Shown here: positions 8,888-16,773 of the stretch, piece by piece
How positions within the stretch are numbered: the stretch's first letter is position 1
How the letters are laid out: the number at the start of each line of letters is the position of its first letter
Source: UMGS1590 sp036303105
GTDB lineage: Bacteria; Bacillota; Peptococcia; Peptococcales; Peptococcaceae
Assembly (NCBI GenBank): GCA_036303105.1
Contig: JAXJBF010000043.1
Span: 1-29,591, forward strand
Direction: 5' to 3'
DNA length: 29,591 nucleotides
Made by a program: the position numbers and the translations under genes
The notes under the pieces: model-generated
The model's input: only the letters and a program-made list of their open reading frames with translations
Told to the model about the DNA's origin: nothing
Database searches by the model: none

Positions 8888-10207
8888 AACAGCCAGAACG
8901 GGGCGTACTACGGATTTAACAAGCTCAATGGCCACTGGATTCTGCTCGACGAAAATGGCAACGAGCTGACGGATGATTCTATTGCGTCGCTCAAGTACGA
9001 TCCTGTCAGCGGATACACACGCCTTGTTGCAAGTGAAGAAAGCGGCAAGGTGTATCTCAAATATCTGATCAACGAAGACTGCTACACTTCTTCTTCGACC
9101 AGCGGTCACTTTACCACCAACGATGAGCTGAGCAAGACTGCTATTGTAGAAGTTACCGTTATTGGCAACGACCACTTCACAGAAGGCCGTGTTCTGGTTG
9201 ACGGCGAATTGGAAGGCATCGTTGGCGATGATCCAATCTCCATCGACGATTACCTGAATGTCACCGTGGAAGATGCCACCGGCAAGGAAGTCAATCATGC
9301 TGTTGAATGGGATGCCCGTGAGCTGAATGGCATCACCGTCGATGGCAGTATGATTTCCTTCAGCGAACCAGGCACCTATCATGTCCGTGCTGTTTGTGAC
9401 GAAGTGTACTCTGACTGGGTAGAAGTGACGGCACTGCCTGCACGCACTCTCGACAGCGTACAGATTCCAGATTCTCTGGAAATGGCTGAAAATGAACACG
9501 ATCTGTCTACGGTTCCTGTCTCCCTGACCGACCAGTATGGCGACGTTTACGAAAGCGATGCTGATGTGGTTTGGACCTGCACCACCGAAGGCGGCAAAAT
9601 TGACGGCAATACCTTCAGTGCTGAAAACGCAGGCACCTATACCCTGACGGCTACTGTTGATGGCATTACTTCCAACGAAATGATCGTGGAAGTGCTCAGC
9701 GATGTCGATGCCATGATCGACTGGGGCTATGACAACGGCGTCATCATCGATGAGACCCTCGAAGCCTTCAATGGCAGCGACGCCTGCACCCGCGCTGAAG
9801 CGATGACCTTCCTCTGGCGCATGGCTGGCGAACCGGAGCCAGCAAGCACTGATCTCGCATTCACCGATGTGAAGGACGGTGACTGGTATCAGAAAGCTGT
9901 GGCCTGGGCGGTGGAAAATGGTATCACCAGTGGCACCAGCGCCACCACCTTCAGTCCAGATAAGGTTTGCAGCCGCGCAGAAATCGTTACCTTCTTGTGG
10001 AATGCTCAGGGCTCTCCACAGACACTGAGCTTGAAGACCTTTGATGATGTGTCTGCCGATGACTGGTATGCGGATTCTGTGCGTTGGGCACAAACCTATG
10101 AAATCACCTATGGCACTGGTGATAATTCTTTCTCGCCAAATCTGGAATGCAGCAGACTGCAAATTCTGGCCATGCTTTACAGAACCAGACAAATTGCTAA
10201 ATTCTAA
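8888..10207 (+). pseudogene. C-terminal part of the split surface protein: Ig-like region and three SLH repeats
   Basis: This stretch continues the frame of the preceding gene directly after its TAG, with no other stop for 439 codons. The first conventional start is a GTG at 9050, which lies inside a domain and has no good ribosome binding site. It encodes a beta-rich region, a bacterial Ig-like domain (about RTLDSVQIPDSL to ITSNEMIVEV), and three SLH repeats marked by DACTRAEAMTFLWR, DKVCSRAEIVTFLWN and NLECSRLQILAMLYR. SLH domains hold proteins on cell-wall polymers. Together with the upstream part it would make a 941-residue anchored exoprotein. It may be translated only by readthrough or by reinitiation at 9050. 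Confidence 0.75.
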
Positions 10208-10219
10208 TGTTTGCAGGAG

Positions 10220-10250
10220 GGGATGAAGCAGCACGCTTCATCCCTTTTTT
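10220..10250 (+). terminator. Rho-independent terminator after the SLH segment
   Basis: Perfect 10-bp arms GGGATGAAGC / GCTTCATCCC around AGCAC are followed by six T residues, 13 nt after the stop codon. Confidence 0.92.
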
Positions 10251-10294
10251 AAGTGGCTGCGGAGCGTGGCTGCTGTTCAAAAAGGAGGACCATC

Positions 10295-12262
10295 ATGAAG
10301 AAATTGTTAAGCATTCTGCTTTGTGCGGCGCTGCTGGCCACTGCCAGCGGTTGCTCGTCCGGCGCCGGAGAGCTGACGGCGGAGTCAAAGGGCGCGACGG
10401 ACATCACCGCCGAAGCCAACGCCGCCGTTTACGACTTGCTGGATTTTGACGACGATCAGGAAATGGCATTTGCGGAAAAAGGGCTGATCGCGGCACCAGA
10501 ATCGCTGGAAATCACGGACGCAGAGGGTAAGGTCATCTGGAGCCAGGATGCCTACAGTTTCCTGGAGGACGCCGAGTCGCCGGACACCGCCAATCCAAGC
10601 CTCTGGCGTCACACGCAGATGAACCATATCTATGGCTTGTTTGAAGTCACCGATGGCATCTATCAGGTGCGCGGCTACGACATGTCCAACATCACCTTCG
10701 TGCGCAGGGACAGCGGTTGGATCGTGTTTGACTCGCTGATGACAGTGGAATGTGCTCAGGCAGCGAAGGCGCTCGTCGATGAGGAGCTGGGAGAGCTGCC
10801 AGTGCGAGCGGTCATCTACAGCCATTCTCATGTGGACCATTTTGGCGGTGTCTGCGGCATCGTTGATGAAGAAGACGTGGCCAGCGGAGCAGTGACCATC
10901 ATCGCGCCGGAAGGCTTTGAAGAGCACGCCGTCAGCGAAAACGTTTACGCCGGCACAGCCATGGGTCGTCGTGCCGCCTATCAGTACGGCACCACTCTGG
11001 AACCAGGCGAAACCGGATCGCTCGCCATTGGCATCGGCATGGGCCAGTCTCAAGGCACCGTGTCTTACATCAGCCCAACCGACACCATCACAGAAACCGG
11101 TGAGACCCGCACCATCGATGGCGTGACCATGGAATTTCAGATGACGCCTGGCACCGAAGCGCCAGCAGAAATGAATACCTGGATTGCCGAAAAGAATGCG
11201 CTTTGGATGGCAGAAAACTGCACCGGCACCCTGCACAATCTCTACACCCTGCGCGGTGCCGAGGTGCGTGACGGGAACGCCTGGGCAGGCTACATCATGG
11301 AAGCGCTGGCGCGTTATGGCGACCAGGCTGAAGTGGTTTTTCAGTCTCACAACTGGCCGCACTGGAGCAACGACGTCATCAAAGAATACATGATCAACAC
11401 AGCAGCGGTGTATAAATTCATCAACGACCAGACGCTGTTCTATCTCAACCAGGGCTACACCGACACGGAAATTGTCGATAGGATTGAGCTGCCGGAAGAG
11501 CTTGTGAAGGTGTGGGTCACCCGCCAGTATTACGGCACCCTGACCCACAATGTGAAGGCGGTGTACCAGAAATACATGGGCTGGTACGACGCCAACCCTG
11601 TCCACCTGGATGAGCTGGCGCCGACAGAATATGCTGAAAAGCTCGTGGACTATTTGGGTGACACCGACAAGGTGCTGGACATGGCGAAAGAAGATTACGA
11701 CAAGGGCGAATACCAGTGGGTGGCAGAGATCACCAACACCCTCATCTATGCCGATCCGGACAACATCGACGCGCGTCTGCTCTGTGCCGATGCGCTCGAA
11801 CAGCTTGGCTATCAGGCAGAGTCTGGCACCTGGCGCAACGCCTATCTGACGGCTGCTCAGGAACTGCGCAATAATGAAGAGATCAACTCCAACGAAGGCA
11901 ACAAGAGCAATGCGTTGCAGCAGAAGATGGATGTTCCGCTCCTGCTTGATTATCTGGGCATCCGCCTCGACAGCAACGCAGCGCAGTCGCTCAACGGCAC
12001 CATCGACCTGGTGGTGACAGACACCGACGACGAATACACGCTGACGCTGAGAAATGGCGTACTGCTTTACTATGAAGGAGCGCCAAGCGGCAGCACTGAT
12101 GCCGTTTGGACGACCACGCGAACAGGGCTCTTTGCCGTACTGCAAGGCAACAGTAAGACCATTGCACAGCTTGTACAGCAGGAAGGCGACACCACGCTGC
12201 TGGAGGACCTCTGCGACAACCTTGTGGCCTTTGACCCAAACTTCAATATTATTGAGCCATAA
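10295..12262 (+). CDS. Alkyl-sulfatase (SdsA/BDS1-like metallo-beta-lactamase fold) lipoprotein
   Basis: The 655-residue product resembles class III sulfatases, which hydrolyse alkyl sulfates such as SDS to alcohol and sulfate with two zinc ions. The zinc motif HSHVDH is at 177-182, and the family segment AENCTGTLHNLYTLRGAEVRD (about 306-325, AEN glutamate at 307) and SHNWPH (about 351) follow. After it come the helical dimerisation domain and an SCP2-like C-terminal domain. Residues 1-20 end in the lipobox ASGC, so the enzyme should be a lipoprotein on the outer face of the membrane. The start is fixed by AAAGGAGG 7 nt upstream. It follows a terminator, so it is probably transcribed separately from the surface protein. 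Natural substrate is unknown. Confidence 0.9.
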   Translation: MKKLLSILLCAALLATASGCSSGAGELTAESKGATDITAEANAAVYDLLDFDDDQEMAFAEKGLIAAPESLEITDAEGKVIWSQDAYSFLEDAESPDTANPSLWRHTQMNHIYGLFEVTDGIYQVRGYDMSNITFVRRDSGWIVFDSLMTVECAQAAKALVDEELGELPVRAVIYSHSHVDHFGGVCGIVDEEDVASGAVTIIAPEGFEEHAVSENVYAGTAMGRRAAYQYGTTLEPGETGSLAIGIGMGQSQGTVSYISPTDTITETGETRTIDGVTMEFQMTPGTEAPAEMNTWIAEKNALWMAENCTGTLHNLYTLRGAEVRDGNAWAGYIMEALARYGDQAEVVFQSHNWPHWSNDVIKEYMINTAAVYKFINDQTLFYLNQGYTDTEIVDRIELPEELVKVWVTRQYYGTLTHNVKAVYQKYMGWYDANPVHLDELAPTEYAEKLVDYLGDTDKVLDMAKEDYDKGEYQWVAEITNTLIYADPDNIDARLLCADALEQLGYQAESGTWRNAYLTAAQELRNNEEINSNEGNKSNALQQKMDVPLLLDYLGIRLDSNAAQSLNGTIDLVVTDTDDEYTLTLRNGVLLYYEGAPSGSTDAVWTTTRTGLFAVLQGNSKTIAQLVQQEGDTTLLEDLCDNLVAFDPNFNIIEP

Positions 12263-12500
12263 AGTGCTCGTTTTGAACAGAGAAAGCATCGTTGCCGGCA
12301 TATCGTCAGTAGGGTATTGGAAAAGTAAAGCTAGAAAACAAAAGGATGTAACCGTCCTGACATCAAATCCTCACAGCAATTTAAGCTGGTTTTCAAGAAG
12401 AGAACGTATCATAAAACACGTAGTAAACACCTCATAACGTTGGCCACCAATCGCTGGCCCCCTTCCCTATTAGGTAACACCACCCCTCGGTGTTATAATT
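12263..12500. other. Intergenic stretch without a recognised gene
   Basis: About 240 bases after the sulfatase stop hold no reading frame with a ribosome binding site or family resemblance. The last part has a short hairpin, AACACC...GGTGTT, just before the terminator. It is either a long 3' untranslated region of the sulfatase message or a small RNA ending at that terminator; no clear promoter was found. Confidence 0.4.
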
Positions 12501-12540
12501 GCCCGTCTGCTTTCTCCACAAAGGCAGGCGGGCCTTTTTT
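12501..12540 (+). terminator. Rho-independent terminator, plus strand
   Basis: GCCCGTCTGC-TTT pairs with AAA-GGCAGGCGGGC (one bulge, one wobble) and is followed by six T residues. It ends the plus-strand transcription that comes from the sulfatase gene, 240 nt after its stop. Confidence 0.85.
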
Positions 12541-12546
12541 GCGTGC

Positions 12547-12577
12547 AAAAATGCCGCACGGTGAGGTGCGTGCGGCA
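12547..12577 (-). terminator. Rho-independent terminator of the small minus-strand unit
   Basis: Read on the minus strand, 9-bp arms (12577-12569 and 12560-12552) enclose an 8-nt loop and are followed by TTTTT (12551-12547). It lies 37 nt after the stop of the 23-codon gene, giving that gene its own 3' end. Confidence 0.75.
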
Positions 12578-12614
12578 AGGGGGATCGGTCAGTGGATACA
12601 CCTGCATACATTCT

Positions 12615-12686
12615 CTATAGATCGTGCAGTGCTTGCCATTCGGTGAGCAGCGCGTTCAAAACGTTTTCCTGAACATGATAGCCCAT
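12615..12686 (-). CDS. Small 23-residue peptide gene, unknown function
   Basis: A 23-codon frame starts with MGYHVQENVL and ends with QALHDL. The ATG has AGGAGGGA (complement of 12693-12700) 7 nt upstream, as strong as any site in the window. A plausible promoter precedes it and a terminator follows it, so it forms a complete transcription unit of its own between two terminators. The peptide is soluble and mildly acidic, probably one amphipathic helix, with no signal or membrane segment. It lies just downstream of the Crp/Fnr regulator gene and has a Crp-like dyad in its promoter. It could instead be a leader of, or an embedded frame in, a small RNA. Confidence 0.55.
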   Translation of the reverse strand: MGYHVQENVLNALLTEWQALHDL

Positions 12687-12707
12687 GATGAATCCCTCCT
12701 GTTTTGG

Positions 12708-12735
12708 ATTGTACTTGATGGTTCCATCATAACAA
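12708..12735 (-). promoter_or_regulatory. Promoter of the 23-codon gene with a Crp/Fnr-like dyad in the spacer
   Basis: On the minus strand TTGTTA (12735-12730), a 16-nt spacer and TACAAT (12713-12708) form a promoter. The spacer region holds TTGAT-GGTTCC-ATCAT (12715-12730), a dyad with the 5-6-5 geometry of Crp-family sites. Its place between -35 and -10 suggests repression by the neighbouring regulator. Confidence 0.45.
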
Positions 12736-12777
12736 AAGCAGAACGCGGCGATGTTGCCTGTGCAACATCGCCGCGTT
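12732..12777 (-). terminator. Terminator directly after the Crp/Fnr-type gene
   Basis: Perfect 16-bp arms (12777-12762 and 12757-12742) around a 4-nt loop begin immediately after the stop codon. The T-run on the minus strand (CTGCTTTTGTT) is short and displaced by 4 nt, so termination may be partial. Confidence 0.75.
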
Positions 12778-13437
12778 TCAGCGTAAAATAAATGTATTTT
12801 TTTCGTAGTCAATCAATCCTTCGTTGCGCATCAGCGACAATTCGCGCGTCAGTGCGCTGCGGTCGGCGCAGAGATAGTCGGCCAGCGCCACTCGGCCGAG
12901 AGGAATTGTAAAGCGCTGGCTGCCCTGGCGTTCGGCTTCGTTGCGCAGATAGGCAAGGATTTTTTCGCGCAGGGTTCTTTGTGAAACGATGGAGGCTTTG
13001 TCCATCAGTCGTTGGTTTTTTTCGCTGATGAGCCGTACCATGTTTTCAATCAGCCGATGATGAAAGACACAGGATAAGGTACAGGAGTGGAGCACTTTGT
13101 GAAAGGGCAGAAAGAGAATGGTGCAGGGCGTGGCTGCCACAAAACTCACACGGGCGTGAAGCTGGCTGCCGCAGGCAAAGCTCTCCCCGAACAGTTCACC
13201 ATCGCCAATGCTGACCAACAGGCTTTTGCCGCCGTCGATGTCTTCTTTGACCATGTGCACCGTGCCAGAGAGAGGCGTGCCGATGGTGTGAACGGTTTCA
13301 TCTTCGAGGATGATGATTTCATTTTTTTTGAAACGGCGTGTGGTTGCGCCGAGACAGTCCAGCATCTTTGGCAGGTCTTCCTCGCGAATGCCCGCAAAGA
13401 GCGGTAACGTTGTCAATTCGTGGATGGGTGGGTGCAT
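12778..13437 (-). CDS. Crp/Fnr-family transcriptional regulator
   Basis: The 219-residue protein has an N-terminal cyclic-nucleotide-binding-type beta barrel (LFAGIREEDLPKML onward, about 10-120), a long dimerisation helix and a C-terminal winged helix-turn-helix with VALADYLCADRSALTREL as the recognition segment. The N-terminal domain has no clear cysteine cluster of the Fnr type, so the effector is unknown. The ATG at 13437 is chosen because AAAGGAGG lies 7 nt upstream; an in-frame ATG at 13458 precedes that site. The gene starts 55 nt after the VanY-like gene on the same strand, so it may share the vanZ-vanY message. A dyad of Crp-type spacing lies just downstream, in the promoter of the small gene. 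Confidence 0.88.
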   Translation of the reverse strand: MHPPIHELTTLPLFAGIREEDLPKMLDCLGATTRRFKKNEIIILEDETVHTIGTPLSGTVHMVKEDIDGGKSLLVSIGDGELFGESFACGSQLHARVSFVAATPCTILFLPFHKVLHSCTLSCVFHHRLIENMVRLISEKNQRLMDKASIVSQRTLREKILAYLRNEAERQGSQRFTIPLGRVALADYLCADRSALTRELSLMRNEGLIDYEKNTFILR

Positions 13438-13492
13438 ATGAACACCTCCTTTGTCCAATCATACCGTTTGTGGCGCCCCTTGGCAAGCACAA

Positions 13493-14179
13493 TCAGCCGT
13501 TGTATTGTGCAATGTATTCCTCAAGGCAAAGCCCTCGAGCGTGGATGTCAGCGGCAGCCTCTTCTCCAACAAAGCGATAATGCCAGGGTTCATGGGCAAC
13601 GCCGGTAAGGGCGGTTTTATTTTCCGGATAGCGCTGAATGAAGCCGTAGCGCCAGCTGTTGTCTTGCAGCCAGTCGTAGAGCGCGGGCGTTTCCGTGCCA
13701 ATGTCGACAGCGAGCCCCAGTTCATGCTCGCTCGTGCCTGGACGGCTGACCCATTGGCTCGCCAGCTCGCTGGCTGTGACGTCGTCGTAGCCGCCGGCGC
13801 AAAAAGCTGCGACCTTGTTTTCAAAGAGCGCCTGCTGTTCGGTGCTGGTGCGGAAGCCAGCGTTCAGGTGCACTTCATATCCTTGCGCTTCGGCGTCGCT
13901 GAGCATGTCGTTGAGCGCGCCGGCGATGCGGCTGTCAACCTGTTCACCATCGGTGACATTTTTTAACCAGAAAGAGCGGGTTTCCGGCAGGCCGTTCCAC
14001 CGGTTGACCAGCGTCAGCTGCCAGGGCAGTGATGCTGTGCTGCTGGCCGGTGCTGCAGCAGGGGCTTGGACCGTGACGCGCTGCGGCATCAGAATATGGA
14101 AGCAGGCCAAAAGGAGTGCAAGGAACAGCAGAAAACGAAACAGGCGCCGTAAGGGACGGCGACGGGAAGGTGTGCGCAT
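13493..14179 (-). CDS. VanY-type D,D-carboxypeptidase (peptidase M15B)
   Basis: The product is a 228-residue membrane-anchored zinc peptidase that removes the last D-Ala from stem peptides. An Arg-rich start and one membrane segment (about 13-30) place the enzyme outside the cell. The LAS/M15 zinc site is complete: SEHELGLAVD supplies His152 and Asp159, EPWHYR supplies Glu197 and His200, and the upstream AGFR motif (about 107-110) is present. In glycopeptide resistance VanY removes D-Ala-D-Ala-ended targets. Here it follows vanZ after 21 nt with GAAAGGAGG between them, so the two form an operon. It may equally be a housekeeping wall enzyme, since no vanHAX core is present. Confidence 0.88.
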   Translation of the reverse strand: MRTPSRRRPLRRLFRFLLFLALLLACFHILMPQRVTVQAPAAAPASSTASLPWQLTLVNRWNGLPETRSFWLKNVTDGEQVDSRIAGALNDMLSDAEAQGYEVHLNAGFRTSTEQQALFENKVAAFCAGGYDDVTASELASQWVSRPGTSEHELGLAVDIGTETPALYDWLQDNSWRYGFIQRYPENKTALTGVAHEPWHYRFVGEEAAADIHARGLCLEEYIAQYNG

Positions 14180-14200
14180 GAGAGGTGCCTCCTTTCGTCA

Positions 14201-14869
14201 TCAATGGCCAATGAGGCTGTAAAACCAGAAGGGATGGTAGAAGACGAACATGCCGCTGAAGTTGGCGGCGATGAGCAGGAGCGGTTCTTTCATGCCGGCT
14301 GGCGTTTGATGCAGGTATTTGCCAAACAGCTGGGCGCAGAACCACCAGCAGCAGAAGCCGAGCATGGCGCCTAGGGTGTTGGCGATCAGGTCGTTGATGT
14401 CGCAGGTGCGGCTGGTGAGCAATTGCGAGCCTTCGATGAGCAGCGAAAAAGCGGCACCCATGCAGCCGACGCGAACGAGGCTGCGGCAGTCGCGCCAGAG
14501 CAGGGGCAGAAGAACGCCCAAGGGCACAAGCATGGCAATGTTGAGCAGAAACCCGGTGCTGAGATGAAACTGTGGCATGAGATTGACCGTGCCGCGGAAC
14601 ACATCTGGGCCGTTCGGCGCGTGCAATGCTGCAAGCAGGCTGTTCAAACTGTGGATGTTCAGATCGTCAAAAATGCGCAGTTGAATCAGAATATCACTCA
14701 ACCCGCCAACACCGGTGAGGTCGTACACCTGCCAGAGATAGAGGCAGAACAGAAGCACCCACAGTCGCTGCACGCGCGTGCCAGCGCAGCGTCGTCCTAA
14801 CAGCACCACAACACACGGCAGCAGCGCACAAGCCAGGCTATAGAAGCTGGAAAGATTGAAATTGAACAT
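14201..14869 (-). CDS. VanZ-family membrane protein
   Basis: This is a 222-residue hydrophobic protein with about five or six membrane segments. It carries the VanZ pattern: a VNLMPQFH loop, NIAMLVPLGVLLPLLW, then SLLIEGSQLLTSRTCDINDLIANTLGAMLG with the conserved E...R..D.NDL..N..G residues. VanZ homologues are linked to low-level resistance to teicoplanin and lipoglycopeptides by an unclear mechanism. The start at 14869 is chosen for GAAAGGAG 8 nt upstream; an in-frame ATG at 14905 lies inside the leader hairpin. It is the first gene of a vanZ-vanY unit and follows a hairpin and VanR-type repeats. Confidence 0.88.
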   Translation of the reverse strand: MFNFNLSSFYSLACALLPCVVVLLGRRCAGTRVQRLWVLLFCLYLWQVYDLTGVGGLSDILIQLRIFDDLNIHSLNSLLAALHAPNGPDVFRGTVNLMPQFHLSTGFLLNIAMLVPLGVLLPLLWRDCRSLVRVGCMGAAFSLLIEGSQLLTSRTCDINDLIANTLGAMLGFCCWWFCAQLFGKYLHQTPAGMKEPLLLIAANFSGMFVFYHPFWFYSLIGH

Positions 14870-14889
14870 GGCGGCGGCTCCTTTCTCAT

Positions 14890-14937
14890 AAAAAATCGCT
14901 TTCACATTGTAGGTGTATTCTACAACGTGAAAGCGAT
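14890..14937 (-). terminator. Terminator/attenuator hairpin between vanS-like and vanZ-like genes
   Basis: An 18-bp stem (14937-14920 with 14912-14895, one wobble) closes a 7-nt loop and is followed by five T residues on the minus strand. It ends 20 nt before the vanZ start and lies downstream of the VanR-type boxes. It either ends the two-component message or, if the boxes drive transcription, acts as an attenuator in the vanZ leader. Confidence 0.88.
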
Positions 14938-14983
14938 GGATGTTTTAAAAGCAGCCTGCGAAAAACTGGAGATTTTCTGATCA

Positions 14984-15005
14984 ATTTCTTACGATTTTCT
15001 TACGA
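14984..15005 (-). promoter_or_regulatory. Tandem VanR-type boxes upstream of vanZ
   Basis: On the minus strand TCGTAAGAAAA (15005-14995) is followed directly by TCGTAAGAAAT (14994-14984), an 11-nt tandem repeat. From memory this matches the TCGTANGAAA-type consensus bound by phospho-VanR in enterococcal van promoters. The repeat overlaps the stop of the sensor kinase gene and lies about 115 nt before the vanZ start. A good -10 box was not identified. Confidence 0.65.
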
Positions 15006-16091
15006 TAAAGAAGGCTGGTTGAGCGGCAGTGTGACGGTGAAGCGAATGGTGTCGTTGTCGCTGGCGGCAGAAATATCACCGCCATGCTGCAGCGTGATTT
15101 CTTTGGCGATGGCGAGCCCAAGCCCTGCACCGCCGCTGCTGCTGCGGGCACTGTCGAGACGGAAAAACTGTTCAAACAGACGGGCCAGTTTTTCGTCAGG
15201 AATGGTGTCGCCGTGGTTCAACACACAGACGACGGCATGTTCCTGATTGCGAGTCACGGTGATCTGAACGGTGCTGTCTGCATAGCTGTAGAGAATGGCG
15301 TTGCGCAGCAGATTGTCGAACACGCGCTGCATCTTGTCGGGGTCGCAGCGCAGCGGCAGCGTTTCCGGCGCATCCAGCTGACAGTGCAGCCTTTTGCTGT
15401 CGAGCAGCGGCTGCGCTTCGAATACGAGCTGCTCCAACAGCCGTGTCAGATCGATGGCATGGTATTGCAGGGGCACCGTGGAGAGATTGAAGCGGGTGAT
15501 TTCAAAAAATTCATTGATGAGTGTATCCAGCCTTTCCGCCTTGCGTAACGTTGTGGTCAGGTAGCGGGTGCGTGTGGCTTCGTCGACGTCTGGTTCATCG
15601 CGCAGCAGCGTCAGATAACCGATCACCGAAGACAACGGTGTCTTCAGATCGTGCGCCAGATACATGATGAGATCGTTTTTGCGCTGCTCGGCTTCACGAG
15701 CGGCACGGGCATTGCGTATCGATGTTTGCTTAAGCTGATTCAGCTGGCTGGCAATCTCGCCCAATTCCGGCGAGAGATCAATGACGTCGTCGCTGTCGTC
15801 GATCAGTTTACCTGCGGCATATTGAATTTCTTTCATATACCCTTCGATGCGTTTCAGCAGTCGATGGGTGAGAAAGAGCACGACTGCCGCCCAGAGCAGG
15901 ACGCAGACGCAGCCCGTGTAAAGCGTGCGATAACGGTAATACCAGTTGCCTGCATAATAGATCGGCAGACGCTGAAAAACAAAATCGAAAATTGCACCGC
16001 CAATCACGAAAAGTATTGCCCAAACCATGCATTGCAGCACATAGCGGCGAAACAGTGTGCCGGTGAGGTAACTCTGCTTACTCAATTTCAT
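15000..16091 (-). CDS. VanS-like sensor histidine kinase
   Basis: The 363-residue kinase has two N-terminal membrane segments (about 18-40 and 57-76) with a very short outer loop, a HAMP-like linker, the H-box LAHDLKTPLSSVIGYL (His147), the N-box DNLLRNA (Asn264) and the G-box GGAGLGLAIAKEI (about 320). The HisKA and ATPase parts follow VanS closely, for example NEFFEITRFNL and FFRLDSARSSSGGAGLGLAIAKE. VanS senses glycopeptides or their wall damage and phosphorylates VanR. The ATG lies inside the end of the regulator gene (14-nt overlap), so the pair is translationally coupled. The short sensor loop is typical of VanA-type kinases. The signal here is unknown. Confidence 0.9.
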   Translation of the reverse strand: MKLSKQSYLTGTLFRRYVLQCMVWAILFVIGGAIFDFVFQRLPIYYAGNWYYRYRTLYTGCVCVLLWAAVVLFLTHRLLKRIEGYMKEIQYAAGKLIDDSDDVIDLSPELGEIASQLNQLKQTSIRNARAAREAEQRKNDLIMYLAHDLKTPLSSVIGYLTLLRDEPDVDEATRTRYLTTTLRKAERLDTLINEFFEITRFNLSTVPLQYHAIDLTRLLEQLVFEAQPLLDSKRLHCQLDAPETLPLRCDPDKMQRVFDNLLRNAILYSYADSTVQITVTRNQEHAVVCVLNHGDTIPDEKLARLFEQFFRLDSARSSSGGAGLGLAIAKEITLQHGGDISAASDNDTIRFTVTLPLNQPSLS

Positions 16092-16773
16092 AGCCGATCC
16101 CCCAGACGGTTTTGACGAATTTCGGATTTTTAGCCGGTTCGTGCAGCTTGTCGCGCAGGCGGCCGATGTGCGCCATGACCGTGTTGCTGCTGTTCTTGAG
16201 GTATTTTTCCTGCCACACGGCTTCAAACAATTCCTCCGATGGCACCACTCGTCCGCGGTGCGCTGCCAAATACCAGAGAATGTCAAATTCCAAGGGCGTG
16301 AGATTGATGGGTTCTGCGTACAGTGTACAGCGATGGGTGGTTTTGTTGATCACCAGGCCGCGAATATCGATCTCTTCGGCCGCTTCACCGCTGGCGGCAC
16401 TGTTGTATTGGCTGGCACGGCGCAGTTGCGTGCGCACGCGGGCTACGACTTCCAGTGGGTTGAAGGGCTTGGTGATGTAGTCATCGGCGCCGAGTGTGAG
16501 GCCGAAAATTTTGTCGTTGTCGTCAATTTTGGCAGTGAGCATGATGATTGGGAAAAAATGCTGCTGGCGAATGGTGCGGCAAATGTCGAAGCCGCTCATA
16601 TCTGGCAGCATCACATCGAGAATTGCCAGGTCAATGGCTTCACTTTCGATACAGTGCAATGCGCAGGCGCCGTCTCCGCAAAGCGTGACGCGAAAACCGC
16701 CGTTGCGCAGATACACTGCGAGCAATTCGGCCAATTCTGCTTCGTCGTCAACAATGAGAATGTGTTCATTCAT
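16078..16773 (-). CDS. VanR-like OmpR-family response regulator
   Basis: The 231-residue regulator has a receiver domain with Asp53 as phosphorylation site (LAILDVMLP), Lys102 in GADDYITKPFNPLE, and a C-terminal winged helix of the OmpR/PhoB class. The receiver and linker strongly resemble VanR (DLAILD-MLP, PIIMLT, GLTLGADDYITKPF-PLEVVARV-TQLRRA). It is the first gene of the minus-strand sensor pair, with AGAGGGGGCTC as ribosome binding region. It diverges from the universal stress protein gene across about 130 nt. It probably binds the boxes before vanZ; I saw no such box before its own gene. Confidence 0.92.
   Translation of the reverse strand: MNEHILIVDDEAELAELLAVYLRNGGFRVTLCGDGACALHCIESEAIDLAILDVMLPDMSGFDICRTIRQQHFFPIIMLTAKIDDNDKIFGLTLGADDYITKPFNPLEVVARVRTQLRRASQYNSAASGEAAEEIDIRGLVINKTTHRCTLYAEPINLTPLEFDILWYLAAHRGRVVPSEELFEAVWQEKYLKNSSNTVMAHIGRLRDKLHEPAKNPKFVKTVWGIGYEIE

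Noticed and set aside
8351..12301. Two long antisense frames across the SLH segment and the sulfatase gene
   Set aside because: Sense frames have clear domains and ribosome binding sites; the antisense ones have neither.
12440..12646. A 68-codon plus-strand frame over two terminators and the small gene
   Set aside because: It runs through two terminator hairpins and lacks a ribosome binding site.
12778..16773. A full vancomycin-resistance cluster
   Set aside because: No VanH dehydrogenase, VanA-type ligase or VanX dipeptidase gene lies in the window.
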